In this document: piece after piece, positions 37,163-45,626 of the stretch
Layout of the letters: each line of letters starts with the position of its first letter
Position numbering within the stretch: the stretch's first letter is position 1
Assembly (NCBI RefSeq): GCF_002993965.1
Contig: NZ_POST01000003.1
Coordinates: 155,976 to 219,975, forward strand
Direction of reading: 5' to 3'
Origin: Apilactobacillus timberlakei
GTDB taxonomy: Bacteria > Bacillota > Bacilli > Lactobacillales > Lactobacillaceae
DNA: 64,000 nucleotides
Program-made: the position numbers and the translations under genes
Notes under the pieces: model-generated
The model's input: only the letters and a program-made list of their open reading frames with translations
Told to the model about the DNA's origin: nothing
The model's database searches: none

Positions 37163-37528
37163 TTATGCTTCTGGTAATTTGTTTTCTGGTAACTTATTTT
37201 CCTTCAATACTTTATTAGTGTATTGTTCGATATCCATTGCTACTTGTTGCATATTTTTATCTTTAGGATCCATGTGACCGGCTGTATCTTGAGCAACAGC
37301 CCAGTATGCTAAATTATCAGTTACTGGAATAATATCTCTAACAATTTCCATTTGAATATTGGGACGAGAATTTTTTAATTGTTCAAAAGTATTATAATCG
37401 GTGATCATATGCATATATCCACCTTGTTTAGCAACGCTTTTGAAAATAACCAAATGTGATTCTTCTCTAGTTGCTGATAATTGTTGTTTAATTTGGGATA
37501 ATTGTTCTTTACTTAATTGTAATGCCAT
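37163..37528 (-). CDS. Small cytoplasmic protein of unknown function
   Basis: A 121-residue soluble protein without recognised motifs. Its C-terminus ends in a tandem repeat, ENKLP-ENKLP-EA, encoded by a direct duplication. It follows the NAD(P)-binding protein gene by 18 bases on the same strand, and GAGGTG precedes its ATG, so the pair is probably one operon. Function unknown. Confidence 0.6.
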   Translation of the reverse strand: MALQLSKEQLSQIKQQLSATREESHLVIFKSVAKQGGYMHMITDYNTFEQLKNSRPNIQMEIVRDIIPVTDNLAYWAVAQDTAGHMDPKDKNMQQVAMDIEQYTNKVLKENKLPENKLPEA

Positions 37529-37546
37529 AATCTACACCTCGAATAT

Positions 37547-38110
37547 TTATTTTTCTTCAATTAATCCAATGGATTGATTGATAAATTCTTTCTTCACAAC
37601 CACATTGTAAGCTACATTTGCAACGTTATCAAAAGAAACTTTACCATAATCCATGGCTTTTCCTTCATCAATGATTTTTAATTTACCATTATTCTGTTGA
37701 GTCATTTCAACTGGTCTTAATACTGTATATGGGACTTCATATTCATCAACCAATTTAACTGCGTATCGTTGTTCATTTAAATATTCTTTTACATTATCAA
37801 CATTATTATATGTAACTTTTTCATTTAGTTCATTATCAATACCTGAAGTTGATAGCATTATAAACTGCTCTAATGGTGGATTAACTTCATCTAAAGCCGA
37901 AAACAATGCTTCAAAGTTTAAATCAACATCCATTGGTCCTAAAAATGAATAAATAATATTTACATCTTTCACTTCGTCAATATATGACCCTTCATCATCA
38001 AAATTAACATCACTAAGAACCCTCACATTATATGATGCATTATCATGAAACATTGTAATCATTTGCTTGGCAACTGGATTGTTGCCACCTAATACTAAAA
38101 TTTTTTTCAT
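37547..38110 (-). CDS. NAD(P)-binding Rossmann protein (atypical SDR / NmrA-like)
   Basis: A 187-residue protein with an N-terminal nucleotide-binding motif ILVLGGNNPVAKQM and later segments QFIMLSTSGID and VPYTVLRPVEMTQ, the pattern of atypical short-chain dehydrogenases of the NAD(P)H-binding (YwnB/NmrA-like) group. No catalytic YxxxK is obvious. ATG 38110 follows GGGGTGG by 5 bases. It heads an operon with the 121-residue unknown. Confidence 0.7.
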   Translation of the reverse strand: MKKILVLGGNNPVAKQMITMFHDNASYNVRVLSDVNFDDEGSYIDEVKDVNIIYSFLGPMDVDLNFEALFSALDEVNPPLEQFIMLSTSGIDNELNEKVTYNNVDNVKEYLNEQRYAVKLVDEYEVPYTVLRPVEMTQQNNGKLKIIDEGKAMDYGKVSFDNVANVAYNVVVKKEFINQSIGLIEEK

Positions 38111-38240
38111 ATTTACCACCCCAGTTTTCACAACTTAAGTGTAACAAACATTATTAAGGGAGTGAATTACAAAATACTTTAAAATTACTTATTTTTAGTT
38201 CATAATTGTTATGTTAATAAAAATTAAGGAGGCAAATTTT

Positions 38241-39173
38241 ATGGCTAAAATTGGTAAATCAACAGTTAAATCTACTGCACTTGGTTTAGGTACTAATGCA
38301 GTTGGTGGAAATAATCTATTCCCAAACTTAAAAGATGAAACTGGTATTAAAATTGTTAAAACTGCTTTAGACTCAGGTATTACCTTATTAGACACAGCTT
38401 TTGCATATGGAATGGGCCACTCAGAAGAATTAATTGGTAATGCTATTCAAGGTTATGAACGTAGCAAGTTTGTCATCGCTACTAAAGCTGCTCAAGATAC
38501 TTCCGGTAGTGACGTAACCATCAACAACAGCCCTGAATTCTTAAAACAAGCAGTTAATGACGCTTTGAAACGTCTTCAAACTGACTATATTGATATTTTC
38601 TATATTCATTTTCCAGATGATAATACTCCTAAAAATGAAGCTGTGGCTGCATTAAACGAAATGAAAAAAGAAGGTAAAATTAAAGCAATTGGGGTTTCAA
38701 ATTTCTCACTAGATCAAGTTAAAGAAGCTAACAAAGACGGTTTGGTTGATGTTGTTGAAGATCAATACAGTTTATTACACCGTGATGCTGAAAAAGATCT
38801 ATTCCCTTACTTAAGAGAAAACAATATTTCATTCGTACCATTCTTCCCACTAGCATCTGGATTACTAACTGGTAAATATTCTAAGGAAGTTACTTTCCCA
38901 GAAGATGACATCAGACATGGTAACCCTGATTTTGAAGGTTCACGTTTTGAAAAAATCGTTGATACAGTTAATAGCTTAAAACCATTAGCTGACAAGCATG
39001 ATGTTACTATGGCAGAATTAATTCTTGCATGGTACATGAAGAATCCAGACATTACAGTTGTGATTCCTGGTGCTAAGAAACCAGAACAAGTTCAAAGCAA
39101 CGCTAAAGCTCTAAACACAACTATTAGTGATGATGACTATCAAGAAATTGATGAAAAATTTAAAAATCTATAA
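38241..39173 (+). CDS. Aldo/keto reductase
   Basis: A 310-residue NAD(P)H-dependent reductase of the aldo/keto reductase superfamily (TIM barrel). The catalytic tetrad is visible: Asp/Tyr in LLDTAFAYGMGHSEE, Lys in FVIATKAAQ and His in IFYIHFPD; the cofactor region VVIPGAKKPEQVQSN is near the C-terminus. It resembles YhdN/general stress type reductases. AAGGAGG precedes ATG 38241. It would reduce aldehydes or ketones; substrate unknown. Confidence 0.9.
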   Translation: MAKIGKSTVKSTALGLGTNAVGGNNLFPNLKDETGIKIVKTALDSGITLLDTAFAYGMGHSEELIGNAIQGYERSKFVIATKAAQDTSGSDVTINNSPEFLKQAVNDALKRLQTDYIDIFYIHFPDDNTPKNEAVAALNEMKKEGKIKAIGVSNFSLDQVKEANKDGLVDVVEDQYSLLHRDAEKDLFPYLRENNISFVPFFPLASGLLTGKYSKEVTFPEDDIRHGNPDFEGSRFEKIVDTVNSLKPLADKHDVTMAELILAWYMKNPDITVVIPGAKKPEQVQSNAKALNTTISDDDYQEIDEKFKNL

Positions 39174-39193
39174 TCATATTTATAGACAATATT

Positions 39194-39229
39194 AAAAAGT
39201 CAGATTCTAAATCGGAATCTGGCTTTTTT
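39194..39229 (+). terminator. Terminator after the aldo/keto reductase
   Basis: AAAAAGTCAGATTC pairs with GAATCTGGCTTTTTT; ends 19 bases before the permease start. Confidence 0.85.
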
Positions 39230-39248
39230 AGCAAAGGAAGCGATAAAT

Positions 39249-39998
39249 ATCACATTTTCTACAATCATTTTTTTGATTTTTATTGGTATAATCTCTGGAA
39301 TTATTAACAGTATTATTGGAATGGCTTCTTTAATTTCATATCCGGCTTTAATTTCAGTTGGGATTCCTCCAGTTTTAGCCAACGCTTCTAATACAGTTGC
39401 TCTAATCTCTAGTGGAATTAGTTCAACCTTGTCATCCTTAAAAGAGTTAAGAGGTCATTGGAAACAAGTTACTCCAGTCATTTTATTAAATGCAATTGGT
39501 GGATTGATTGGATCAGTTTTATTATTACACAGTTCGAATGCTGCTTTTTCTAAAATTATCCCCTTTTTGATTTTCTTTGCAGCATGTTCAATCTTAATAC
39601 CAAAAAAACCAAAACTAGAGCAAAATAAAAAAAGTAACGGATTATTTTTTGAATACTTAATTTTGGGACTTGTCGGTATTTATGTTGGTTACTTTGGTGC
39701 CGGCGCAGGTGTAATTATGATTGCTGTCTTATCAAGAATTAGTGAAAGTCCATATAACGTTTATAATGCTACTCGCAACGTTGCTACTTTAGCATCGAAT
39801 TTAGTTGCATCTATTATTTTTATTTTAGTCGCTAATTTATATTGGAAAGAAATTATTATTTTAGCAATCGGATTATTTATTGGTGGATTTATTGGACCAA
39901 AGATTGTTAGATATATTCCAACTAAAATTATGAAAAATGGTGTTGGAATTTTCGCTATTTTTCTATCAATTTATTTATTTATCAAAGCATTTTTCTAA
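39249..39998 (+). CDS. TauE/SafE family permease, apparently starting at ATC
   Basis: A 249-residue membrane protein with about eight helices. GIISGIINSIIGMASLISYP, then NASNTVALISSGIS and the second-half repeat GIYVGYFGAGAGVIMI mark the TauE/SafE family, carriers of organic anions, sulfite or sulfonates. The first standard start in frame is TTG 39273, without a ribosome site and inside the first helix. AAAGGAAG (39233-39240) lies 8 bases before ATC 39249, and the added residues ITFSTIIF complete helix 1. I place the start at ATC. No obvious separate promoter; read-through from the reductase gene is possible. Confidence 0.7.
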   Translation: MTFSTIIFLIFIGIISGIINSIIGMASLISYPALISVGIPPVLANASNTVALISSGISSTLSSLKELRGHWKQVTPVILLNAIGGLIGSVLLLHSSNAAFSKIIPFLIFFAACSILIPKKPKLEQNKKSNGLFFEYLILGLVGIYVGYFGAGAGVIMIAVLSRISESPYNVYNATRNVATLASNLVASIIFILVANLYWKEIIILAIGLFIGGFIGPKIVRYIPTKIMKNGVGIFAIFLSIYLFIKAFF

Positions 39999-40060
39999 AA
40001 GGAGAATTATTAAATAGATAGTGATAAAACATCTTTTATATAATTCATTATTTTCATGTA

Positions 40061-40306
40061 TTAACTACAATATAATAAACCACGGAAACAATAGTAGACG
40101 CCAAATTGTACATGATAATGTTTTGTTGTAGTGAACATATTTTTCTCAATTACCTTTTCTAAATAAAAGAGATAGAAACCATTAAAAAAGAATATGATAC
40201 CAAAGATACTTGCAATTAAATGATTATCTCTTATAAAAGTAAACAATACTAAAGTAAAAAAAGATAATAAGTAAGTAATTCTAAATAAATGCAGTTTTAA
40301 TTTCAT
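40061..40306 (-). CDS. Small membrane protein at the end of the four-paralogue array
   Basis: An 81-residue protein with two hydrophobic helices (about 8-25 and 30-50) and a C-terminal part rich in aromatic residues and histidine. GGAG is 9 bases before the ATG. It lies 24 bases after the last gene of the array on the same strand, so it may be its partner. No family recognised. Confidence 0.55.
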   Translation of the reverse strand: MKLKLHLFRITYLLSFFTLVLFTFIRDNHLIASIFGIIFFFNGFYLFYLEKVIEKNMFTTTKHYHVQFGVYYCFRGLLYCS

Positions 40307-40330
40307 GAATTGATACTCCTACTTAAGAAT

Positions 40331-40576
40331 TTAGTCCAAGTTTAATCTATAAATATTATCATCAATTTTTTCAATTTGAATATTCCAAATGGGATGAAAA
40401 ATAAGTTTACCATTAATAAAATTAATTATTAACTGTGCCCCATCATACTTATTCATTTTTTCTCGATCATCATTTATACGTTTTAAAAATAATATATTAT
40501 TATATCTTTTATCATAGAAGTAGATCATCGTCTTTTCATAGTAAAAAATATATTTATCAATTGTTAATTTTTTCAT
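40331..40576 (-). CDS. Tandem small paralogue 4
   Basis: An 81-residue soluble protein and the fourth of four consecutive related genes. Shared scaffold: a start like KYIFYYE, then a strand ending ILFLK, then LIINFINGKLIFHP and IYRLN at the end. Predicted all-beta. AAGGGG precedes the ATG. No known family; low identity between copies suggests old duplication with fast divergence. Confidence 0.6.
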   Translation of the reverse strand: MKKLTIDKYIFYYEKTMIYFYDKRYNNILFLKRINDDREKMNKYDGAQLIINFINGKLIFHPIWNIQIEKIDDNIYRLNLD

Positions 40577-40585
40577 AATAACCCC

Positions 40586-40813
40586 TTAATAAGCAGAAAT
40601 AATCTGATAAGTATAGTCGTCTAATTCGATAATATTCACAAAGCTATTGGGATGAAAAGTAAGCTGATTATCAACAAAATCAATAACTAAACTAAAATCC
40701 TCATTTAACAATCCTGGCAGAAATGCGATTCTTTGATTTTCCTCATCAAAAAAGCAATAAATATTATCATGATCATATTCAAAACTATATTTCCCTAAAT
40801 TAACTATTTGCAT
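40586..40813 (-). CDS. Tandem small paralogue 3
   Basis: A 75-residue soluble protein. It carries the array pattern as GKYSFEYD, RIAFLP, LVIDFVDNQLTFHP and YTYQI. GAGG is 8 bases before the ATG. Gaps between array genes are only 3 to 12 bases, so all four are one transcript. Function unknown. Confidence 0.6.
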   Translation of the reverse strand: MQIVNLGKYSFEYDHDNIYCFFDEENQRIAFLPGLLNEDFSLVIDFVDNQLTFHPNSFVNIIELDDYTYQIISAY

Positions 40814-40816
40814 ACA

Positions 40817-41047
40817 TTAATCCTCAACATTAATTATTTTATAAGTATCATTAGACTTTCTTATAATATGAACTGCATCTGATGACGCAAAATTTAACTC
40901 ATTTTCTTTTAAGTTAATTTTCAAAACAATTTCCGAATAATCAGCACTCATAAAGACCAACGTTTTATGATCATTACTCAAAACACATGGATTCATATCC
41001 CTATCATAATAAAAATTAAAAGCACCTAATTTACGATTTTCAAGCAT
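40817..41047 (-). CDS. Tandem small paralogue 2
   Basis: A 76-residue soluble protein with the array pattern GAFNFYYD, TLVFMS, IVLKINLKENELNF and YKIINVED. Strong AAAGGAG site. This copy keeps the hydrophobic alternation but loses the F-H-P motif of copies 3 and 4. Function unknown. Confidence 0.6.
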   Translation of the reverse strand: MLENRKLGAFNFYYDRDMNPCVLSNDHKTLVFMSADYSEIVLKINLKENELNFASSDAVHIIRKSNDTYKIINVED

Positions 41048-41059
41048 TATATTGCTCCT

Positions 41060-41281
41060 TTATTTATTCATTATTATTTTATATTCTTTTGATGCAATTT
41101 TCTGAAAAGTAACACCATATCTTGGTCTAATCACCAGTTGATTGTCTTTAAAACTAAAGTGAATCATAACTTCTTTATCATTATTTTTTTTAAAAAAAAC
41201 AAGACTATTATTATCCATCAAATACTTTTCATCTGATGGGTTATAAAAAAATGAATATTCTTTAAAAATGACTTTATTCAT
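41060..41281 (-). CDS. Tandem small paralogue 1
   Basis: A 73-residue soluble protein, first gene of the array. The pattern reads KEYSFFYN, SLVFFK, IHFSFKDNQLVIRP and YKIIMNK. AGAGG precedes the ATG. The promoter must lie in 41282-41359, shared with the divergent glyoxalase-like gene. Function unknown. Confidence 0.6.
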   Translation of the reverse strand: MNKVIFKEYSFFYNPSDEKYLMDNNSLVFFKKNNDKEVMIHFSFKDNQLVIRPRYGVTFQKIASKEYKIIMNK

Positions 41282-41359
41282 AAAAATTAACCTCTAAAAT
41301 TCAATTATTTTAGTAATTATAAATAATATATTAACATGTGTACATGGGAGGAAATTAAT

Positions 41360-41758
41360 ATGAATATTAAATCAATAGATCACATTGTATTAACTGTAAA
41401 AAGCATTGAGAAAAGTTTAGATTTCTACGTGAATGTTTTAAATATGCAGAAAATAGAATTCAAAAAAGGTAAAGACAAAAGATATGCTATAAAATTTGGT
41501 AATATGAAAATTAATTTACATGAAACCGATCATGAATTTGAACCTAAAGATCATTTACCTACTCCCGGATCAGAAGATTTTTGTTTAATTACTAAAACAC
41601 CAATTGAAGAAGTTATTACAGAATTAAAAAACAAAAACATTAAAATCATTGAGGGTCCTGAAACTAATCCCGGCGCACTAGGTGCAATTACATCAATTTA
41701 TTTAAGAGATCCTGATAAAAATTTAGTAGAAATATCAAATTATAAAAATATACATTAA
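41360..41758 (+). CDS. VOC family (glyoxalase/dioxygenase-like) protein
   Basis: A 132-residue vicinal-oxygen-chelate protein with two βαβββ units. The metal-site pattern starts IDHIVLTVKSIEKSLDFYV, then KINLHETDHEF, and ends YLRDPDKNLVEISNY, typical of single-domain glyoxalase/FosX-like enzymes. GGGAGG lies 8 bases before ATG 41360. Substrate unknown. It is followed after 22 bases by a small unknown gene. Confidence 0.85.
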   Translation: MNIKSIDHIVLTVKSIEKSLDFYVNVLNMQKIEFKKGKDKRYAIKFGNMKINLHETDHEFEPKDHLPTPGSEDFCLITKTPIEEVITELKNKNIKIIEGPETNPGALGAITSIYLRDPDKNLVEISNYKNIH

Positions 41759-41780
41759 AAATAAAAAGGAGTTGTAATAC

Positions 41781-42143
41781 ATGAATGTTGAGGTCCCCGA
41801 TATCAAAGCCTTAGAAAAAATAACTGGCATCAAAATTAATGATTTAGCAGAAATGGTAAAAGCTTTCTACAAAATGATTATAGATAATAAAGTAAAAACC
41901 GAACCTAATAAGAACAATCCAGAAATAGATGAGAATAGCAAAAAATATATTAAATTCTCATTTAAAAATCCTGAATATCTCACATTGATAAATGATAAAA
42001 GTAATTTCTCTAATTTAGAAACATTCATAAGTTGTTTGGGAAATATTGGTGCTAACTTTGAACTAACTAACATCGTTGACGATAATGATGAAAGCAAAGT
42101 ATTATCAATTGATTTTATGGTCAAAAGAACATGTTTAAAATAA
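41781..42143 (+). CDS. Small protein of unknown function
   Basis: A 120-residue soluble, acidic protein without recognised motifs. AAAGGAG precedes the ATG and the upstream VOC gene ends 22 bases earlier, so it is probably co-transcribed with it. Function unknown. Confidence 0.6.
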   Translation: MNVEVPDIKALEKITGIKINDLAEMVKAFYKMIIDNKVKTEPNKNNPEIDENSKKYIKFSFKNPEYLTLINDKSNFSNLETFISCLGNIGANFELTNIVDDNDESKVLSIDFMVKRTCLK

Positions 42144-42162
42144 TAAAGTTACTTCTTATAAT

Positions 42163-42236
42163 ATAGTTCGTAAATAATAGACATTTATCATTTATATGGT
42201 AAAATTAAAACATAATATAGTTAAAAGACGAACTAT
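42163..42236 (+). promoter_or_regulatory. PurBox-like inverted pair upstream of the purine permease
   Basis: Two inverted copies of ACGAACTAT lie at 42163-42175 (minus strand, ATTTACGAACTAT) and 42224-42236 (AAAGACGAACTAT). The first differs from the Gram-positive PurBox AWWWCCGAACWWT at one position, the second at two. This suggests PurR control. The pair also forms a 10-bp stem in RNA. No purine riboswitch is present. Confidence 0.45.
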
Positions 42237-42254
42237 AAAAGGAGAGATTACATA

Positions 42255-43565
42255 ATGGTTAACAAAATCGCCGATTTTTTTCATTTTAATGAACTAGGAA
42301 CCAATTACAAAAAAGAAACATTAGCTGGTATTACAACTTTTGTTTCAATGGTATATATCATATTCCTAAATCCTAATGTTTTAGGAGCTGCTGGAATGGA
42401 TAAAGGAGCAGTTTTTACATCAACTGCTTTAGCAACTGCCCTTGGTTGTTTTTTAATGGGCATCCTTGCTAACTATCCAATTGCTTTATCTACTAGTTTA
42501 GGAATGAATGCATTTTTTGCATATTCAGTTTGTGTAGGGATGAAAGTGCCATGGCCCACTGCTTTAGCGGGTACATTCATTGCTGCTGTTATTTTCATTA
42601 TTTTAACTGCATTTAAATTAAGAGAAAAAATCATTGATGCCATTCCTACAGATCTAAAAAGTGCCATTGCTGGTGGGATTGGTTTATTCATTGCTTTTCT
42701 AGGATTAAATCAAGGTGGCATGATTGTTGCTGATAAAAGTACTCTTGTGACTTTAGGTTCATTTCATACCGGTACTACTTGGCTTACCATCTTTGGTCTA
42801 ATCCTGGTAATTATTTTAATGAGTGCTAGTGTTCCTGGAGCCATTTTTATTGGCATGGTTGCGACTGCCATTCTAGGCATGATTACTGGATTAATCGCAA
42901 TGCCCCATCAAATTGTTTCAAGCATCCCAAGTATTAAACCAGTTTTTCTAGCTGGTGTCTCACATATTGGTGATATTAATACGGTTAAACTATGGATTGT
43001 TGTGTTCACTTTCTTATTAGTATCATTCTTTGATACTGCTGGTACCTTAGTTGGTTTAGCACAACAAGCTGGATTTATTAAAGACAACAAGATTCCAAGA
43101 ATTGGCCGTGCACTAGCTGCTGATTCAACTACTATGTTAGGTGGTTCATTATTAGGAACTTCTCCTATGGGAGCTTTCGTTGAATCATCTGCCGGAATTG
43201 CCGTTGGTGGTCGTTCAGGATTTACAGTTATTATTACTGGAATTATGTTTATTCTAGGAACTTTCTTTTCCCCATTATTAGGTGTAATTACGGATCAAGT
43301 AACCGCACCGGCATTAATTATTATCGGTGTTTTAATGGCTAGTTCATTAAAAGATATTCATTGGGAAAAATTTGAATTGGCTGCCCCTTCATTCTTAATT
43401 GTTTTGGGGATGCCACTTTCATACAGTATTTCTGATGGAATTGCTTTAGGATTTATTACTTATCCACTAGCTATGATTGCTGCTAAACGTGGTAAAGAAG
43501 TTAATGCATTTATGTATTCATTAGCTGTTATTTTCATTATCTTCTTCTGGTTATTAAGCGAATAA
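42255..43565 (+). CDS. Purine (guanine/hypoxanthine-type) permease, NCS2/AzgA family
   Basis: A 436-residue, about 12-helix transporter. KKETLAGITTFVSMVYIIFL, TSLGMNAFFAYSVC, SFFDTAGTLVGLAQQAG and GTSPMGAFVESSAGIAVGGR are hallmarks of the AzgA-like PbuG/PbuO branch, which takes up guanine, hypoxanthine or adenine. PurBox-like motifs lie in its leader. It has GGAGAG before the ATG and its own terminator. The exact purine cannot be assigned from sequence. Confidence 0.9.
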   Translation: MVNKIADFFHFNELGTNYKKETLAGITTFVSMVYIIFLNPNVLGAAGMDKGAVFTSTALATALGCFLMGILANYPIALSTSLGMNAFFAYSVCVGMKVPWPTALAGTFIAAVIFIILTAFKLREKIIDAIPTDLKSAIAGGIGLFIAFLGLNQGGMIVADKSTLVTLGSFHTGTTWLTIFGLILVIILMSASVPGAIFIGMVATAILGMITGLIAMPHQIVSSIPSIKPVFLAGVSHIGDINTVKLWIVVFTFLLVSFFDTAGTLVGLAQQAGFIKDNKIPRIGRALAADSTTMLGGSLLGTSPMGAFVESSAGIAVGGRSGFTVIITGIMFILGTFFSPLLGVITDQVTAPALIIIGVLMASSLKDIHWEKFELAAPSFLIVLGMPLSYSISDGIALGFITYPLAMIAAKRGKEVNAFMYSLAVIFIIFFWLLSE

Positions 43566-43572
43566 AAGTATT

Positions 43573-43610
43573 AAAAGACTTTCTGTTTAAGCAAATAGGA
43601 AGTCTTTTTT
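43573..43610 (+). terminator. Terminator of the purine permease gene
   Basis: AAAAGACTTTCTG pairs with TAGGAAGTCTTTT followed by T6. Confidence 0.8.
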
Positions 43611-43657
43611 AGTACAACCATTTATAATAAATATAATTTATTAAGGAGGAACACACT

Positions 43658-44212
43658 ATGGCTAAAGAAGCATTATTAATAATAGATTATACAAATGATT
43701 TTGTTGATAATAAAGGCGCCCTAACAGTAGGTAAGCCCGGTCAATTATTAGAAAACAGTATCATCAATTTAGCTAATCAATTTGTTGAAAAAGATAATTG
43801 GGTTATTTTACCCACTGATTTACATAAAAAAGATAATCCCTATCATCCCGAAACTAAATTATTTCCCCCACATAATTTAGCTAACACTTGGGGACATGAA
43901 TTCTATGGCAAGCTTCAGCCGTGGTATGATCAACATCAAGATGATGCGCAAGTTTATATGTATGACAAAACTAGATACAGTGCTTTTGCTGGAACTGACC
44001 TAGATTTAAGATTACGCGAACGAAATATTAAAACTATTCATTTAGTTGGTGTATGTACTGATATTTGTGTGCTTCATACTGCAATTGATGCATATAATTT
44101 AAACTATAATATCATAATTCATGAAAATGGTGTCGCTGCAACTAGTAAAGCTGCACAAGAATTTTCTTTAAATCATTTTAAAAATATTTTGGGTGCTAAA
44201 ATAGATAGATAA
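43658..44212 (+). CDS. Cysteine hydrolase, isochorismatase/nicotinamidase family
   Basis: A 184-residue hydrolase with the D-K-C catalytic triad: Asp in LLIIDYTNDFVD (D10), Lys in MYDKTRYSAF and Cys in LVGVCTDICVLHTA, the last preceded by the family's cis-peptide region. The GVCTDICVLHTA form is common in nicotinamidases (nicotinamide to nicotinic acid, NAD salvage). AAGGAGG precedes the ATG. Single gene; nicotinamidase is the best guess. Confidence 0.85.
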   Translation: MAKEALLIIDYTNDFVDNKGALTVGKPGQLLENSIINLANQFVEKDNWVILPTDLHKKDNPYHPETKLFPPHNLANTWGHEFYGKLQPWYDQHQDDAQVYMYDKTRYSAFAGTDLDLRLRERNIKTIHLVGVCTDICVLHTAIDAYNLNYNIIIHENGVAATSKAAQEFSLNHFKNILGAKIDR

Positions 44213-44280
44213 TAATTTGACTTAAAGTATGCTCTAATTGTTTAAATAGACTTATGTTAAAGAAAAGAGGTTATTTTTTT

Positions 44281-44658
44281 ATGAAACAATGGACTAAAGA
44301 ACAATTAAAGAACTTTTCGACAGCTGATGATATGCATGTTTCACCATTTTATGATGATCGCAAAACATATGGGACTCCTACTTGGATCTGGTCAGTTGTA
44401 AGTAATAATAAATTATATGTCAGAGCATATAATGGTCAAAAGTCACGTTGGTACCAATCAGCAATGAAACAACATGCTGGTAAAATAAAATTAGCTGGTC
44501 AAGAATACAAGGTTTCATTTAATAATGCTGCTGGTAATAAAAACTTGGATAATCAAATTAATGAAGCATACAAAAATAAATATGGTGATAGTCCCTACTG
44601 TCAACCAATGCTACAATCCGGTCCAATTTCTGCTACCGTTGAAATCGAACCTAAATAA
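44281..44658 (+). CDS. DUF2255 family protein
   Basis: A 125-residue protein. IWSVVSNNKLYVRAYNGQKS, then WYQSAMKQHAGKIKLAG, YKVSF and AYKNKYGDSPYCQPM follow the DUF2255 family, small proteins of probable split-barrel fold with no proven function. ATG 44281 follows AAAAGAGG; an earlier in-frame ATG (44254) lies before that site. Single gene ending in a strong terminator. Confidence 0.75.
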   Translation: MKQWTKEQLKNFSTADDMHVSPFYDDRKTYGTPTWIWSVVSNNKLYVRAYNGQKSRWYQSAMKQHAGKIKLAGQEYKVSFNNAAGNKNLDNQINEAYKNKYGDSPYCQPMLQSGPISATVEIEPK

Positions 44659-44708
44659 AAATAATTCCCATCAAGGTTAATATAATAACTTTGATGGGAA
44701 TTATTTTT
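44657..44708. terminator. Terminator of the DUF2255 gene
   Basis: A 22-bp stem (44657-44678 with 44687-44708) containing TTCCCATCAA/TTGATGGGAA and ending in T5. Confidence 0.9.
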
Positions 44709-44795
44709 ATACTTTTTAAATCAGGCTTTTTTGTAAACAATAAATACTGTTTTTATCAAATTATATGTGACAAATTAAAATAAACAAGAATTTAA

Positions 44796-45149
44796 TTAAA
44801 AAAGTATATTCCCAATAAAAGCAGCCATTATTCCTAAAATAGCTGTTAAAACATAATAAGTCATCGATAGTATTTTGTTTTTTAAATTCATCTGAACAAT
44901 TTCATTCATATATGTAGAAAAAGTAGTATATCCACCAATAATTGCGATAAATAAAACTGTCCAGAAACTGGTTTTAGGCAATTGTCCATTAATTAATCCT
45001 AATATAAATGAGCCTGAAACATTAATAAATAGAGTAGCTATTGGAAAATTAATTTTGCTAAAGACATCTTTAAAAAATTTGGTTACTATAAATCGAAGTA
45101 CAGAACCAATTGCAGCGCCTATTCCTACTGTCAAAATGTTAAGTATCAT
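44796..45149 (-). CDS. crcB: Fluoride channel subunit FluC/CrcB (second copy)
   Basis: A 117-residue, four-helix membrane protein of the CrcB/Fluc family, which exports fluoride. GAAIGSVLRFIVTKFF at the N-terminus and FIAIIGGYTTFSTYMNE, with the conserved GGYTTFST, are diagnostic. Its start overlaps the preceding crcB stop by 4 bases. Two tandem, non-identical CrcB proteins usually form a heterodimeric channel. Confidence 0.9.
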   Translation of the reverse strand: MILNILTVGIGAAIGSVLRFIVTKFFKDVFSKINFPIATLFINVSGSFILGLINGQLPKTSFWTVLFIAIIGGYTTFSTYMNEIVQMNLKNKILSMTYYVLTAILGIMAAFIGNILF

Positions 45150-45535
45150 TTACCTTCACCTCTATCTATAATCAAATTTCCTAATGAATTTCCTAAACTA
45201 GCAAATATTAAACCACCTAACAAACTAAATGATATATATAAAATACCTAGACCAATTTCATGATTCATTAACAGGCTGATACTATCAAAAGAAAATGTTG
45301 AAAAAGTAGTAAATCCTCCAATTAATCCCATACTAATTCCACTAATGAGTGCTTCAGAAAGTTCCATTATTTTTGGTAATAGTCCTGTTATAAAAGCTAA
45401 TAAAAACGATCCAATAATATTTATAATCATCGTCGCAATAAAATGATTATTCCCAGATATAAACGTAAAATATCCCCGTAAAAGACCACCAATAAATCCA
45501 AAAATAAAGATATAAATAACTTTACGCATAACCAA
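45146..45535 (-). CDS. crcB: Fluoride channel subunit FluC/CrcB (first copy)
   Basis: A 129-residue CrcB paralogue with GGLLRGYFTFISG and GLIGGFTTFSTFSFD. It probably starts at TTG 45535, 6 bases after AAGAAG; ATG 45529 is the alternative. It is the first gene of the pair. No fluoride riboswitch (crcB motif) can be seen in the 190-bp upstream region. Confidence 0.9.
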   Translation of the reverse strand: MVMRKVIYIFIFGFIGGLLRGYFTFISGNNHFIATMIINIIGSFLLAFITGLLPKIMELSEALISGISMGLIGGFTTFSTFSFDSISLLMNHEIGLGILYISFSLLGGLIFASLGNSLGNLIIDRGEGK

Positions 45536-45626
45536 ATCGCACTTCTTTCATATTCAATATAATAATATTTTATAACATATCATAAAATATTATCCATTTC
45601 ATACTATACCAATTCGCATTTTTCTT

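Noticed and set aside
42144-42254. Purine riboswitch upstream of the purine permease
   Set aside because: The conserved loop and junction sequences of the purine aptamer are absent; only the inverted ACGAACTAT pair is seen.
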